From: Proteinivorax hydrogeniformans
Lineage (GTDB): Bacteria > Bacillota > Proteinivoracia > Proteinivoracales > Proteinivoracaceae
Length of the DNA: 64,000 nucleotides
Direction of reading: 5' to 3'
NCBI RefSeq assembly: GCF_040515995.1
Contig: NZ_CP159485.1
Coordinates: 1,488,001-1,552,000, forward strand
The notes below the pieces were generated by a model, which saw nothing but the letters and a program-made list of their open reading frames with translations, was not told the DNA's origin and ran no database searches. Shown one piece after another: positions 54,805 through 63,343 of this stretch. The number at the start of each line of letters is the position of its first letter. The first letter of the stretch is position 1. The position numbers were made by a program, and so were the translations under genes.

Positions 54805-54813
54805 TGTTATACT
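54805..54813 (+). promoter_or_regulatory. Extended -10 promoter of tmcAL
   Basis: TGTTATACT (54805-54813) is an extended -10 box on the plus strand, about 30 bases before the start codon. The -35 region is only a T-run, as expected of extended -10 promoters. It lies divergent to the ackA promoter. Confidence 0.55.
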
Positions 54814-54844
54814 TATAAAAAAGTTTTGAAAGATGGTGTATATA

Positions 54845-56062
54845 TTGAATACAGTCGGAATAGTCGTCGAATATAACCCATTCCATAACGGACATTATTA
54901 TCATATAGCTGAATCAAAAAAGAAAGCTGAGGCTGAATTTGTAGTGGGCATCATAAGCGGAAACTATGTCCAGCGTGGAGAGCCGGCAATCATTAACAAG
55001 TGGGCACGAACAAAAATTGCCTTAATGCACGGTGTGGATATGGTAATTGAGTTACCTACTATATACTCCACACAAAGTGCTGAAGGCTTTGCAAGGGGAG
55101 CAATTAGTACTTTGGCTTATAGTGGCATAGTGGATAAAGTGGTGTTTGGATCAGAGGCAGGAGAGGTTTTTCCTCTTGAGAAGGTTGCGGATAGGCTTTT
55201 AAACATTGAAAACTCACCCAAATCAATCACTAGCAAATTAAAAGAAGGTAAGAGTTATTCCCAATCTTTACAACAAATGGTAGGCGATACAGCTTATTTA
55301 ACAGGTTCAAATAATATTTTGGGTATTGAATACATTAAACAAAATATTAAACTAGGCTCCCCTATACAAATGCAAACAATTAAACGTACTAGCTCAAACT
55401 ACAATGAAGAAAATCCAAGTGATGACTATTTTGCCAGTGCAACCTCCTTACGCCCAATGATTAAAAACTCTTCCCCTAAACTTAAGCAGTATATGCCTCC
55501 TAAAGCTTTGTCTATTTTAAAGTATGCCCTAAATGAGCAACAATTTATTGATTTAAATTCCTTTACAGGTCATTTATTTCCGTTGCTTTTAAGAGATGGG
55601 CAGAGCATTCTACCTTCAGTGCAAGGATATGAACAAGGATTAGAAAACAGATTGCTTAGCATACTCCAAGATGAATGCCCTATAAATTTAGAGGGTTTAG
55701 TTTCAAAAGCTCGCTCAAAAAGATACTCTAAAAGCAGGATAAAAAGGCTCCTCTTACATTTTATGCTTGGTATCAATAGCGAAGCTGTAAAAGAAGCTAA
55801 TAAAAGACCTACATACATTAGAATATTAGGGTGTACTGAAAAGGGTTTAACTCTTTTAGGCCATCTTAAAAAGAGGTCGGAGCTCCCATTTTCGCTTAAT
55901 TACAATAATTTATTAGAGTCCTTACCTACTGAATCCATTGGATATAATAATTTAGTTAAAGAAAATATATTCTCTAACATCTACATCAACAAAAGTTTTT
56001 ACCAGAAAAAATATAACTTGGACTACAGAAAAAAGCCTATAATTATTAAAGGTCAGAGCTAA
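54845..56062 (+). CDS. tmcAL: tRNA(Met) cytidine acetate ligase TmcAL (YlbM)
   Basis: TmcAL makes N4-acetylcytidine at the wobble position of elongator tRNA-Met from acetate and ATP. The protein shows the nucleotidyltransferase motif VEYNPFHNGHYYH and SGNYVQRGEPAI with INKWAR. A TTG at 54845 gives MNTVGIVVEYNPF, the usual family start; an ATG at 54833 is in frame but lacks a ribosome site. It reads away from ackA, whose product is acetate. Confidence 0.93.
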   Translation: MNTVGIVVEYNPFHNGHYYHIAESKKKAEAEFVVGIISGNYVQRGEPAIINKWARTKIALMHGVDMVIELPTIYSTQSAEGFARGAISTLAYSGIVDKVVFGSEAGEVFPLEKVADRLLNIENSPKSITSKLKEGKSYSQSLQQMVGDTAYLTGSNNILGIEYIKQNIKLGSPIQMQTIKRTSSNYNEENPSDDYFASATSLRPMIKNSSPKLKQYMPPKALSILKYALNEQQFIDLNSFTGHLFPLLLRDGQSILPSVQGYEQGLENRLLSILQDECPINLEGLVSKARSKRYSKSRIKRLLLHFMLGINSEAVKEANKRPTYIRILGCTEKGLTLLGHLKKRSELPFSLNYNNLLESLPTESIGYNNLVKENIFSNIYINKSFYQKKYNLDYRKKPIIIKGQS

Positions 56063-56073
56063 AGCTCTGACCT
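56050..56073. terminator. Perfect palindromic bidirectional terminator
   Basis: AGGTCAGAGCT (56050-56060) and AGCTCTGACCT (56063-56073) form an 11-bp perfect stem with a 2-base loop. The loop holds the last two bases of the tmcAL stop codon TAA (56060-56062), and the ylbL stop is at the other foot. It separates the two convergent genes. Confidence 0.8.
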
Positions 56074-57070
56074 ATTTATTTTCGTTTAAAAAATTTACGA
56101 TATCGTCAAAATGGTTAACTTTTACTACTTCGACTTCTGTGGCATAAGCTATCGCCTCTTCGTAGTTTTCTATAGGACAAAACAATACATCTGCTTGTTT
56201 GTTTTCCGCAGCATACACCTTTTGTTTCATCCCCCCAATGGCGCCAACACTTCCGTCAAAGTTAATTGTCCCCGTCCCAGCCACAACTAAGTCTCCTATT
56301 ATATCTTCTTCAGTCAATTGGTTGTATATTTCAAGCACAAACATCATTCCCGCAGAAGGTCCACCTATTTGACCTGTATCAAAAGAGATGTCTATAGGAT
56401 AAACCGGCTCCCAATTTAAAGTCTGAATAAACACTCCCAACGCAGGAACTTTTGGATCAGATTCGCTCCGGCCGACCTTTAGTGCTAGCTCTTTCTCAAC
56501 TTCATTTCTAACAATGGTTGTAGTGATTTCATCGCCTACATTTTTGCTTTGTACAATGGATATAAGTTGGTCTGATAGCATAACCTTTTCACCATCTAAA
56601 ACTTTAAAAATATCTCCTACTTGTAGTACTTCTTTAACAGTGCTGGTAGGAAGAATGTCCACAATTTCAACACCATCTGAAGTCATTGGAACATCATAAC
56701 CTGCTTGCTGTAAAGCGACAACTTTAGCATTATCTTGACTTTCTTGCATCCTCTGTCTATTTAATTTATAGTATTCTTCCATATCCATATCAGGAGGAAT
56801 TACTACAGAGTGATGCATTAAATCCATTCTAGGACTAAACACCCCCAAAAGATAAGCTAATGGTGAAGCTGTGAATTGACTAACAGTTAAAAGATACACG
56901 CTGGAATCATGTCCATACGAATTTTCAATTTCTACCATATCTCCAATTAGTATTGCATCTCCTGGTCTAACCACCAGATATCCGGTATCATAACCGATAA
57001 ATAAAAAAACCATCAACAATAGCGCTAATGCTATGGCAATGGTTTGGAGCTTTCTTGCATTAAAGTTCAA
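56072..57070 (-). CDS. ylbL: Membrane PDZ/Lon-type serine protease (YlbL/SepM family)
   Basis: The 332-residue protein has an N-terminal membrane helix (about residues 8-27), a PDZ domain at roughly 130-200, and a C-terminal Lon-protease domain with catalytic S239 in GGPSAGMMF and the lysine in GGMKQKV (282-284). YlbL of B. subtilis is a DNA-damage-recovery protease that degrades the cell-division inhibitor YneA. It shares 4 bases with ylbK. Confidence 0.92.
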   Translation of the reverse strand: MNFNARKLQTIAIALALLLMVFLFIGYDTGYLVVRPGDAILIGDMVEIENSYGHDSSVYLLTVSQFTASPLAYLLGVFSPRMDLMHHSVVIPPDMDMEEYYKLNRQRMQESQDNAKVVALQQAGYDVPMTSDGVEIVDILPTSTVKEVLQVGDIFKVLDGEKVMLSDQLISIVQSKNVGDEITTTIVRNEVEKELALKVGRSESDPKVPALGVFIQTLNWEPVYPIDISFDTGQIGGPSAGMMFVLEIYNQLTEEDIIGDLVVAGTGTINFDGSVGAIGGMKQKVYAAENKQADVLFCPIENYEEAIAYATEVEVVKVNHFDDIVNFLNENK

Positions 57071-57858
57071 GCTTTACCACCTCCATCTAATAGCTTAAGT
57101 ATTTCATCTGCCTTTTCTTGAACTGCTTTTTTTCCAGCAACCACGCCTTCTTCTACTTTATCAAACTGCATAGAATCAATTTCTGCAACATTAGGTTTTA
57201 TTATGACATCATAGTCTATTATTTTATACCTTAAAAGTTGGTCCTCCATAATCCCGAATGTTTGCATTAACACACTAAAAATATTGTTTACCTGAGCATC
57301 CTTTTTAAAGCTGGTAACATCTACCGCTATAACTATATCAGCTCCCATCTTTTTGACGATGGATATAGGTACCCTCTCCACAACAGCACCATCAACTAAT
57401 ACTCTGTTAAGATATTCTACTGGCTTAAATATCCCAGGTATGCTTATGCTCGCTCGCACCCCTTTATAAATAGGTCCTTCATCAATAACAACACAATCCC
57501 CATTAGTTATGTCCGTTGCTACAACCTTAAATGGAATATTAGTTTGATCAAAAGACTTCCCTTTAGTTAAAATTTTAAGCATTTGCTCAATTTTATCCCC
57601 AGCTATTAAGCCTTTTTTAGGGATAGACCAGTCGGTCCACGATCCAGAACTTAGATTTAGGGCTAGTTTTGAAATCATTTCCGGATCAATCCCTACGCTA
57701 TATAGGCTCCCTACTAAAGCACCCATACTTGTGCCCGCTATATAATCGATTGGTATATTTAATTTTTCTAATTCTTGCAATACACCTATATGAGCTAAAC
57801 CTCGCGCTGACCCTGCCCCTAACGCTAATCCTATCTTTGGCCTACTATCATTTTTCAT
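57067..57858 (-). CDS. ylbK: Patatin-like phospholipase family protein (YlbK/RssA type)
   Basis: The 263-residue protein has the patatin fold with oxyanion loop GAGSARGLAH, nucleophile S44 in GTSMG, and D156 in VDGAV, forming the Ser-Asp dyad. YlbK's substrate in Bacillus is unknown. It lies directly before ylbL, in the conserved ylbJ-K-L-M order. Confidence 0.92.
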   Translation of the reverse strand: MKNDSRPKIGLALGAGSARGLAHIGVLQELEKLNIPIDYIAGTSMGALVGSLYSVGIDPEMISKLALNLSSGSWTDWSIPKKGLIAGDKIEQMLKILTKGKSFDQTNIPFKVVATDITNGDCVVIDEGPIYKGVRASISIPGIFKPVEYLNRVLVDGAVVERVPISIVKKMGADIVIAVDVTSFKKDAQVNNIFSVLMQTFGIMEDQLLRYKIIDYDVIIKPNVAEIDSMQFDKVEEGVVAGKKAVQEKADEILKLLDGGGKA

Positions 57859-57977
57859 TTACTTCACCTACCTAACATTATGGTAAAAAAAATTATAATA
57901 TAACATAAAAAGTATTACAAAGCCATATTATTTAATAAAAATATCTAAAAAGTAGCTAAAAGAAAGGACTGCTGCAT

Positions 57978-59198
57978 ATGTACAGAAAAAATATCATGGT
58001 ATATGGTATAGCTCTATTTACTACTTTTATGGCTATTTCTATGGTTTTGTTCCCAGAAAATGCTTTCGAAAGTGCCTTAGAAGGTTTAAATCTTTGGTGG
58101 AATGTAGTATTCCCAGCTTTGCTCCCTTTTTTCATGGTTGCACAATTATTGATCGGATTAGGAGCTGTTCATTTCATGGGCGTACTGTTGGAGCCTTTTA
58201 TGCGACCGGTATTCAACGTTCCAGGATCCGGTGGTTTTGTAATGGCAGTGGGTTTGGCCTCAGGGTTCCCACTAGGTTCAGTTCTTACAGCAGATGTACG
58301 CAAAAAAAACTTAATTAATAAAACAGAAGGAGAAAGACTCGTTTCCTTCACTAACACAGCAGACCCACTATTTATGTTTGGTGCTGTAGCAGTTGGGATG
58401 CTAGGAAGGGTTGAGATGGGGATTTTAATTGCCGTTGCCCATTACCTTTCTTCAATCTCTGTAGGAATTATTATGCGTTTTTATAAGATGAATGCACCAA
58501 AGACAGTCCAGCAAGATAAAATCAAACGAAACATTCTAATTAAAGCATTACTTGCTTTAAAAAAAGGCCGGGATGAAGATGGTAGGTCATTTGGAAAACT
58601 CTTAGGTGATTCAGCAAAAAAGTCCGTCAATACGCTTTTAGTGATTGGTGCCTTTATAGTAATGTTTTCTGTAATGATAGAAATTTTGTTAAATGTAGGT
58701 GTTATTGATTTGATTGCAAATGCCTTACTTAAGTTTTTAGGTCCCTTAGGAGTTAACTTTGAGCTTTTAGTCGCTTACATAAGTGGTATTTTTGAGGTTA
58801 CCTTAGGATGCCAAAAGGCAGCAGAAGCAGCTATGGTATCACCCACTGCTCAAATGGTTGCAATTAGTTTTATAATTGCATTTAGCGGACTTTCAGTAAC
58901 AGCTCAAGTTGCCAGTATGATCGGAGATACAGATATTAGCATCAAACCTTTTATAATAGCAAGAATAATACATGGATTTTTAGCGGGGCTTTATACATAC
59001 CTATTAGTCAAGTTTGGAATGTTTAAACTTGTTCCACAGGCAATTCCAGCCTTTTTTGCCCAAACGCCAAGCTTTTCTATAGATTTTTTGATTATTAGGT
59101 TCGTAATTTTTAGCATTCCAATTCTACTAATGTTGTTAGTGATACTGGCTTTTTTAATATACAAGACCACTAAACTTGTAGCGTTTAGAGTTAAGTAG
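57978..59198 (+). CDS. ylbJ: Sporulation integral membrane protein YlbJ
   Basis: YlbJ is needed for spore-cortex formation and is made under sigma-E in the mother cell of B. subtilis. The 406-residue protein has about 8-10 membrane segments in a nucleoside-transporter-like (Gate) fold, with GSGGFVMAVGLASGFPLGS and FTNTADPLFMFGAVAVGML. CATATTAT in the upstream gap (about 57930) resembles a sigma-E -10 element, but no clear -35 box is seen. It converges on coaD with 5 bases between stops. Confidence 0.92.
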   Translation: MYRKNIMVYGIALFTTFMAISMVLFPENAFESALEGLNLWWNVVFPALLPFFMVAQLLIGLGAVHFMGVLLEPFMRPVFNVPGSGGFVMAVGLASGFPLGSVLTADVRKKNLINKTEGERLVSFTNTADPLFMFGAVAVGMLGRVEMGILIAVAHYLSSISVGIIMRFYKMNAPKTVQQDKIKRNILIKALLALKKGRDEDGRSFGKLLGDSAKKSVNTLLVIGAFIVMFSVMIEILLNVGVIDLIANALLKFLGPLGVNFELLVAYISGIFEVTLGCQKAAEAAMVSPTAQMVAISFIIAFSGLSVTAQVASMIGDTDISIKPFIIARIIHGFLAGLYTYLLVKFGMFKLVPQAIPAFFAQTPSFSIDFLIIRFVIFSIPILLMLLVILAFLIYKTTKLVAFRVK

Positions 59199-59209
59199 CG
59201 CTACTAACT
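59189..59209. other. Dyad between convergent ylbJ and coaD stops
   Basis: AGTAGCGCTACT (59194-59205) is a 12-base perfect palindrome, extended by AGTTA and AACT on the flanks. It straddles the 5-base gap between the two stop codons. There is no T-run, so it may be a weak terminator or just the compact junction. Confidence 0.4.
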
Positions 59210-59692
59210 ATCTAAGTGCCCAAACTTTTCTTTTAAGCTCCATTCAACATGCCCCGGAACCAGCTCTTTTACACAACCATCCCATTTGGCAATTTCCTTT
59301 ACCAAGCTAGAGCTTAAAAAGGAATATTGATTGTTAGTCATCATAAACAAAGTTTCAACATTTTTTTCTAGCTTTTTGTTTATTGAGGCCATTTGAAGCT
59401 CGTATTCAAAATCAGAAACTGCCCTTAAGCCTTTTACAATTACGTTAGCACGGTATTTTGCGCAGTAATTAACTAATAGCCCATCAAATGTATCTACAAT
59501 TACATTATCAAAATCTTTAGTTGCTTTTATTAACATATTAACTCGCTCTTCTTTACTAAATAACGGCCTTTTATTTGAGTTATGTGCTACAGCTACGATT
59601 ACACTGTCAAAAGTTTTTGTCGCTCTTTCAATTATATCTAAATGCCCATTAGTAACAGGGTCAAAGCTTCCTGGATAAACAGCCTTAGTCAT
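59204..59692 (-). CDS. coaD: Phosphopantetheine adenylyltransferase
   Basis: CoaD makes dephospho-CoA from phosphopantetheine and ATP. The 162-residue protein shows the nucleotidyltransferase motif [16 protein letters not shown] and the ATP loop [11 protein letters not shown]. It overlaps rsmD by 8 bases, the universal rsmD-coaD order. Confidence 0.98.
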   Translation of the reverse strand: MTKAVYPGSFDPVTNGHLDIIERATKTFDSVIVAVAHNSNKRPLFSKEERVNMLIKATKDFDNVIVDTFDGLLVNYCAKYRANVIVKGLRAVSDFEYELQMASINKKLEKNVETLFMMTNNQYSFLSSSLVKEIAKWDGCVKELVPGHVEWSLKEKFGHLDS

Positions 59693-60260
59693 TATTACAT
59701 CCCCTTTTTAATAAACCATTTTTTTTATAAACAGAAATTGTTGTATCACCATATAGCTTTTGCTTAAATAAAGTAAAGTAAGCTATTGAGGCACAAACTT
59801 CTTCATTTTTGCTATGCTCTATTACCACAATACCATCATTATTAAGAAGGTCTTTCTCCTTAACATCATCCATCATCTTCTGAGCTAACCCTCTATTATA
59901 GGGAGGATCTATAAAAATACAATCGTACTTTTCTTCATTTTTAATAACTTTGTATACATCTCCCTTTATAAGGTTAAACTTTTTGCTCTCAAAGCCTAAT
60001 TTGTCAAGATTTTCTTTTAAACACTTATAACTTAAATAGTTTAATTCTACAAATTTACAAAATGATCCTCCGCGACTTAAAAATTCTATACCCAGGCCGC
60101 CACTTCCAGCAAAACAATCAAGTGCTTTAACTTCACTTGACATTAGAGGGGCAATCATGTTGAAAATAGCTCCTTTAACTTTTCCAGAAGTTGGGCGGGT
60201 ATTGGTTCCTTTAATATTTTTTATTGGGAATCCTTTTTTGTCCCCTGCTATTACTCGCAT
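59685..60260 (-). CDS. rsmD: 16S rRNA (guanine-966-N2) methyltransferase RsmD (YlbH)
   Basis: RsmD methylates G966 of 16S rRNA. The 191-residue protein starts at the ATG at 60260 behind GAGGTGA, giving [10 protein letters not shown]. It shows [16 protein letters not shown], the SAM loop [17 protein letters not shown], and the catalytic DPPYNRG. Its upstream region holds the probable csfG RNA on the other strand. Confidence 0.96.
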   Translation of the reverse strand: MRVIAGDKKGFPIKNIKGTNTRPTSGKVKGAIFNMIAPLMSSEVKALDCFAGSGGLGIEFLSRGGSFCKFVELNYLSYKCLKENLDKLGFESKKFNLIKGDVYKVIKNEEKYDCIFIDPPYNRGLAQKMMDDVKEKDLLNNDGIVVIEHSKNEEVCASIAYFTLFKQKLYGDTTISVYKKNGLLKRGCNND

Positions 60261-60341
60261 TTTTTTCACCTCGCCTTTTGATTTTACCACAGTTGTTTTA
60301 TCCCTTCAAATTCCAATATATTTTCCAAAATTTATTTTTTT

Positions 60342-60372
60342 TGTATAAATGAGGAGTACTAGGGACAGTATA
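60342..60372 (+). promoter_or_regulatory. Candidate forespore promoter of csfG
   Basis: TGTATA (60342-60347), 18 bases and CAGTATA (60366-60372) weakly resemble a sigma-G type promoter on the plus strand and would start the RNA near 60380, exactly at its first helix. The -10 box fits only partly, so this is tentative. Confidence 0.35.
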
Positions 60373-60377
60373 TATAT

Positions 60378-60535
60378 TGAACCGGAGAGTTGCCGCAAAG
60401 ATATTTTCCCCAAAATCTTTGCAGCATCATAACCATTTCCCCATAACTCTTCCTCCGGTTTCTCCTCTCCCAGACCGGCGGCCCCCACCGCCGGTATATT
60501 AAAGGGATGCACCTTTTAGATGCATCCCTTTTTTA
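60378..60535 (+). ncRNA. csfG: Probable CsfG sporulation small RNA
   Basis: Between rsmD (ylbH) and the spore protein genes is a GC-rich structured region unlike its AT-rich surroundings. On the plus strand it forms a long stem AACCGGAGAGTT (60380-60391) with AACTCT (60445-60450) and CCGGTT (60455-60460). Next come an inner hairpin GCAAAGA...TCTTTGC with a CCCC loop, an 8-bp hairpin ACCGGCGG/CCGCCGGT with loop CCCCCA, and a terminator with six T. The pyrimidine-rich loops and the place beside ylbH match, from memory, the CsfG RNA of endospore formers, made under sigma-F and sigma-G in B. subtilis. Orientation is inferred from the T-run and C-rich loops. Confidence 0.68.
60501..60534. terminator. 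Bidirectional terminator between csfG and spore protein gene
   Basis: AAAGGGATGCA (60501-60511) pairs with TGCATCCCTTT (60521-60531), 11 bp, with a 9-base loop and a T-run on the plus strand. It ends the csfG candidate and can also serve the minus-strand spore protein gene, whose stop is at 60540. Confidence 0.85.
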
Positions 60536-60539
60536 TAAG

Positions 60540-60857
60540 TTAACTCATTTGGTTTTGTTGAGTTTGCTGGGTTTGTTGAGTAATTTGTTGAGTTGAAGGA
60601 GATTCTTGCATCGTAGCTGGCTTTGGAGTTGTTCCATTAGACATATTGCTTTCAGCCATCTCGATTAGTCTCTTAACCATTTGACCACCTATTTGGCCAA
60701 CTTCATAAGGAGACATGTTAGCGTATCCTTGAGTTTGAATTTTTTGATTTAAACCCAGTTCTGTAGCTACTTCGTTCTTGAGATTTTCCAAAGCTTGCTC
60801 AGCTTGTGGAACAAGAACTTTTTGACTTTCAAATCCTTGCTGTCTTTCTGTTCTCAT
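60540..60857 (-). CDS. Alpha/beta-type small acid-soluble spore protein with Gln-rich tail
   Basis: SASPs coat and protect spore DNA. The 105-residue protein shows the DNA-binding pattern TELGLNQKIQ and YEVGQIGGQMVKRLIEMAE. It is longer than the usual 60-75 residues because of a C-terminal tail rich in Gln, Thr and Ser (about residues 78-105). It lies 33 bases after a second SASP gene and is probably cotranscribed in the forespore. Confidence 0.93.
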   Translation of the reverse strand: MRTERQQGFESQKVLVPQAEQALENLKNEVATELGLNQKIQTQGYANMSPYEVGQIGGQMVKRLIEMAESNMSNGTTPKPATMQESPSTQQITQQTQQTQQNQMS

Positions 60858-60890
60858 AAGTTTTGCACCTCCTGATTTTTTTATTATTTA

Positions 60891-61121
60891 TTATCGGTTT
60901 CCATTACCACCATTTAACTGTTGTTCAGCATCTTGAATCATTCTTTTAACCATTTGGCCACCTATTTGACCTACTTCTCTAGTTGTCATGCTATTCCATC
61001 CACCACTTTGGATTTTCTGATTTAACCCAAGTTCAGAGGCTACTTCATACTTATATTGATCTAGCATTTGTTCTGCACCTGGAACTACAGAGCGTCTTCT
61101 ACGTCTAGAATTACGAGCCAT
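60891..61121 (-). CDS. Alpha/beta-type small acid-soluble spore protein
   Basis: The 76-residue protein is a typical SASP with EVASELGLNQKIQ, GWNSMTTREVGQIGGQMVKRMI, and a short Gly/Asn tail. The N-terminus is unusually basic (NSRRRRRSV). It has a strong AGGAGGTGA ribosome site. The SELGL stretch is where the germination protease GPR cuts the family. Confidence 0.95.
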   Translation of the reverse strand: MARNSRRRRRSVVPGAEQMLDQYKYEVASELGLNQKIQSGGWNSMTTREVGQIGGQMVKRMIQDAEQQLNGGNGNR

Positions 61122-61212
61122 TTAATTTCACCTCCTTTTTTTGTGTTCATTTCTAGTTTGCACCGATATCATCTTTGTATGCTAGAAGTGTTTTCCTTAG
61201 GTGGAAAAGGAC

Positions 61213-61240
61213 TATAATAATTTCTAGAGATTTCATATTC
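61213..61240 (-). promoter_or_regulatory. Candidate sigma-G promoter of the spore protein pair
   Basis: GAATA (complement of 61236-61240), 16 bases and TATTATA (complement of 61213-61219) fit the sigma-G pattern (GAATA / CATNNTA) at all but one position of the -10 box. The predicted leader is about 85 bases, longer than usual. Confidence 0.4.
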
Positions 61241-61269
61241 GAATCTTAAATAAATTAAAAAGCAACAAA

Positions 61270-61305
61270 AAAAAAGCGCCTTTAAACTTAAATTGGCGCT
61301 TTTTT
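61270..61305 (-). terminator. Intrinsic terminator downstream of recG
   Basis: AAAAAGCGCC (61271-61280) and GGCGCTTTTT (61295-61304) form a 10-bp stem with a 14-base loop, 8 bases past the recG stop. It isolates the housekeeping recG transcript from the spore genes. Confidence 0.88.
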
Positions 61306-61312
61306 CGATGCT

Positions 61313-63340
61313 TTAGTCAAAATAATTATCAGCAAATTGATGTATTTTTTTTAGAAATCGGTGGTAGCTTTCTTTACTTAAATTCTCTAAAACAAGTTGC
61401 GCAGCCTCGGTTGCTGGTTGAATATAATCCATATGGTTTAGCATATCAAAATACTTAAACTCTGGGACACCGTGCTGCCTAGTACCGAAAAATTCACCTG
61501 GCCCTCGAAGTTTAAGGTCAGCTTGTGAAATCTTAAAACCATCACTAGTTTCAGTCATGATTTTCATTCTTTTATTAGCGGTACTACTGTTAGTATGACA
61601 AATTAAGATGCAGAAACTTTGAAACTGTCCTCTACCTACTCTTCCTCTTAACTGGTGCAGCTGAGATAAACCGAACTTTTCAGAGTTTTCTATCACCATT
61701 ATGTTAGCATTTTTAACATCTACCCCAACTTCAATTACAGTAGTGGCAACCAGAATTGAAATTTCACCATTTTTAAACTGAGTCATAACTTGCTCTTTTT
61801 GTTGAGAGCTCATCTTACCATGTAAGAGGCCTACACTTATATCCCCAAAATACTCATCAACCAACTGAAAGTACTGTGTAGCAGCTAGACCACTAACTTT
61901 TTCTGACTCATCCACCAAAGGACATACAATATAACATTGTTGTCCTTTTTCCACTTCCTTTTTTATAAATTCAAATACTCGGTTGCGGTTATTAGGAGTA
62001 GTTGAGTATGTCTTTATAGGTTTCCTACCTTTAGGGAGCTGTTTTATTGATGATATATCTAAATCTCCATAAAGCATTTGTGCCATAGTTCTAGGAATTG
62101 GAGTCGCAGACATTACCAAAACATCAGGGAAACTGCCTTTCCCTCTAAGTACTGCTCGTTGCTTAACGCCAAAACGATGTTGTTCATCAGTTACTATTAA
62201 CGCAAGCTTATTAAATTTCACTCCCTCTTGCAAAATAGCATGAGTTCCTACCACTATGTCAACTTCACCTTTTTTTAGTCTTTCATATACCTTTATTTTA
62301 TCCTTGCTACTTGAAGTTAATAGTTCTACGTTAATATTAAAATAATTAAAAATAGACTTTAGATTATAGTAATGTTGTTCTGCTAAAATCTCAGTTGGCA
62401 CCATCAAGACTCCTTGACAACCACTAACTACAGTTAAGTAAAGTGAGTATGCTGCCACTATGGTTTTACCGCTTCCCACATCTCCTTGTAGCAGTCGGTT
62501 CATTGGGGTTGAGGAAGCCATATCTTTAGAGATTTCAGACATTACTTTTTTCTGATCTCCAGTAAGCTCAAACCCTAGTACCTTCGAAAAAACTTCCATA
62601 CTATCTTTCTTTATGTAATGCTCGATACCTTGTTGTTCATTATAACGTTTCTTCGCAATCAACAAAGCTGATTTAAAAGTCAAAAGCTCCTCAAAAATAA
62701 ACCTTTTTTTCCCTTTCAGCCATTGGTCTTTACTTTTAGGCTGGTGAACTGCTAGCAAACTATCTCTTAGCCCCAAAAGTTTATATTTTTCTATAATTTC
62801 TTTGGGTATAGGGTCTGTTAGATTATTGATATGATTTTTTAAGGCAATAGAAATACTTTGCTGTATTAACTTTTGATTTAGCCCCTCAGTTATGGGGTAA
62901 ATAGGCTGTAAGGATCCTGTTGACTGCTGAGAGTTTATATTTTGATTTGAAAAGTTATACTCATTTACAGTTATTTGTCTATATTTTTTGTTATAAACTC
63001 CTTTTACTTTAATCGTTTTACCCACCGCTAGCTTGCTTTTCAAAAAGGGTTGGTTAAACCAAACTAACTTATACCTTCCTAAACTATCCGACACTTCAGT
63101 AGTTAACATGCTCAAATTGCCCCTAATACGTCTAACAGATGGTGCTGTAACTACAACACCTGTAAGAGCTACCTTAGCTTTGTCTTCTATTTTTGAGCCT
63201 GCGGACGATACATTTTGCACATTTTCTACTTCACGAGGAAGGTAAAAGAGTAAATCTTTGATAGTTTCAATTCCAAGACTTCTAAAAAGTCGGGCCCGTT
63301 TGGGCCCAACTCCTTTTAAGTACTGTATATCTCTATCCAT
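61313..63340 (-). CDS. recG: ATP-dependent DNA helicase RecG
   Basis: RecG remodels stalled forks and branched DNA. The 675-residue protein has an N-terminal OB-fold wedge domain, the helicase motifs GDVGSGKT (Walker A), TDEQHRFG (DExH), SATPIPRTMA, and the C-terminal QLHQLRGRVGRG. The length is typical. It lies 3 bases after sdaAA. Confidence 0.98.
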   Translation of the reverse strand: MDRDIQYLKGVGPKRARLFRSLGIETIKDLLFYLPREVENVQNVSSAGSKIEDKAKVALTGVVVTAPSVRRIRGNLSMLTTEVSDSLGRYKLVWFNQPFLKSKLAVGKTIKVKGVYNKKYRQITVNEYNFSNQNINSQQSTGSLQPIYPITEGLNQKLIQQSISIALKNHINNLTDPIPKEIIEKYKLLGLRDSLLAVHQPKSKDQWLKGKKRFIFEELLTFKSALLIAKKRYNEQQGIEHYIKKDSMEVFSKVLGFELTGDQKKVMSEISKDMASSTPMNRLLQGDVGSGKTIVAAYSLYLTVVSGCQGVLMVPTEILAEQHYYNLKSIFNYFNINVELLTSSSKDKIKVYERLKKGEVDIVVGTHAILQEGVKFNKLALIVTDEQHRFGVKQRAVLRGKGSFPDVLVMSATPIPRTMAQMLYGDLDISSIKQLPKGRKPIKTYSTTPNNRNRVFEFIKKEVEKGQQCYIVCPLVDESEKVSGLAATQYFQLVDEYFGDISVGLLHGKMSSQQKEQVMTQFKNGEISILVATTVIEVGVDVKNANIMVIENSEKFGLSQLHQLRGRVGRGQFQSFCILICHTNSSTANKRMKIMTETSDGFKISQADLKLRGPGEFFGTRQHGVPEFKYFDMLNHMDYIQPATEAAQLVLENLSKESYHRFLKKIHQFADNYFD

Positions 63341-63343
63341 ATC

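Noticed and set aside
60466-60500. Possible FMN-type riboswitch, because of the string ACCGGCGG.
   Set aside because: The other conserved parts of the FMN aptamer are missing, and the string simply forms a local hairpin with CCGCCGGT. No riboflavin gene is near.
60306-60512. A 68-codon minus-strand reading frame between rsmD and the spore genes.
   Set aside because: It crosses all helices of the structured RNA, runs through the GC-rich hairpin, has no ribosome site at its ATG and no recognisable family. The RNA interpretation explains the region better.
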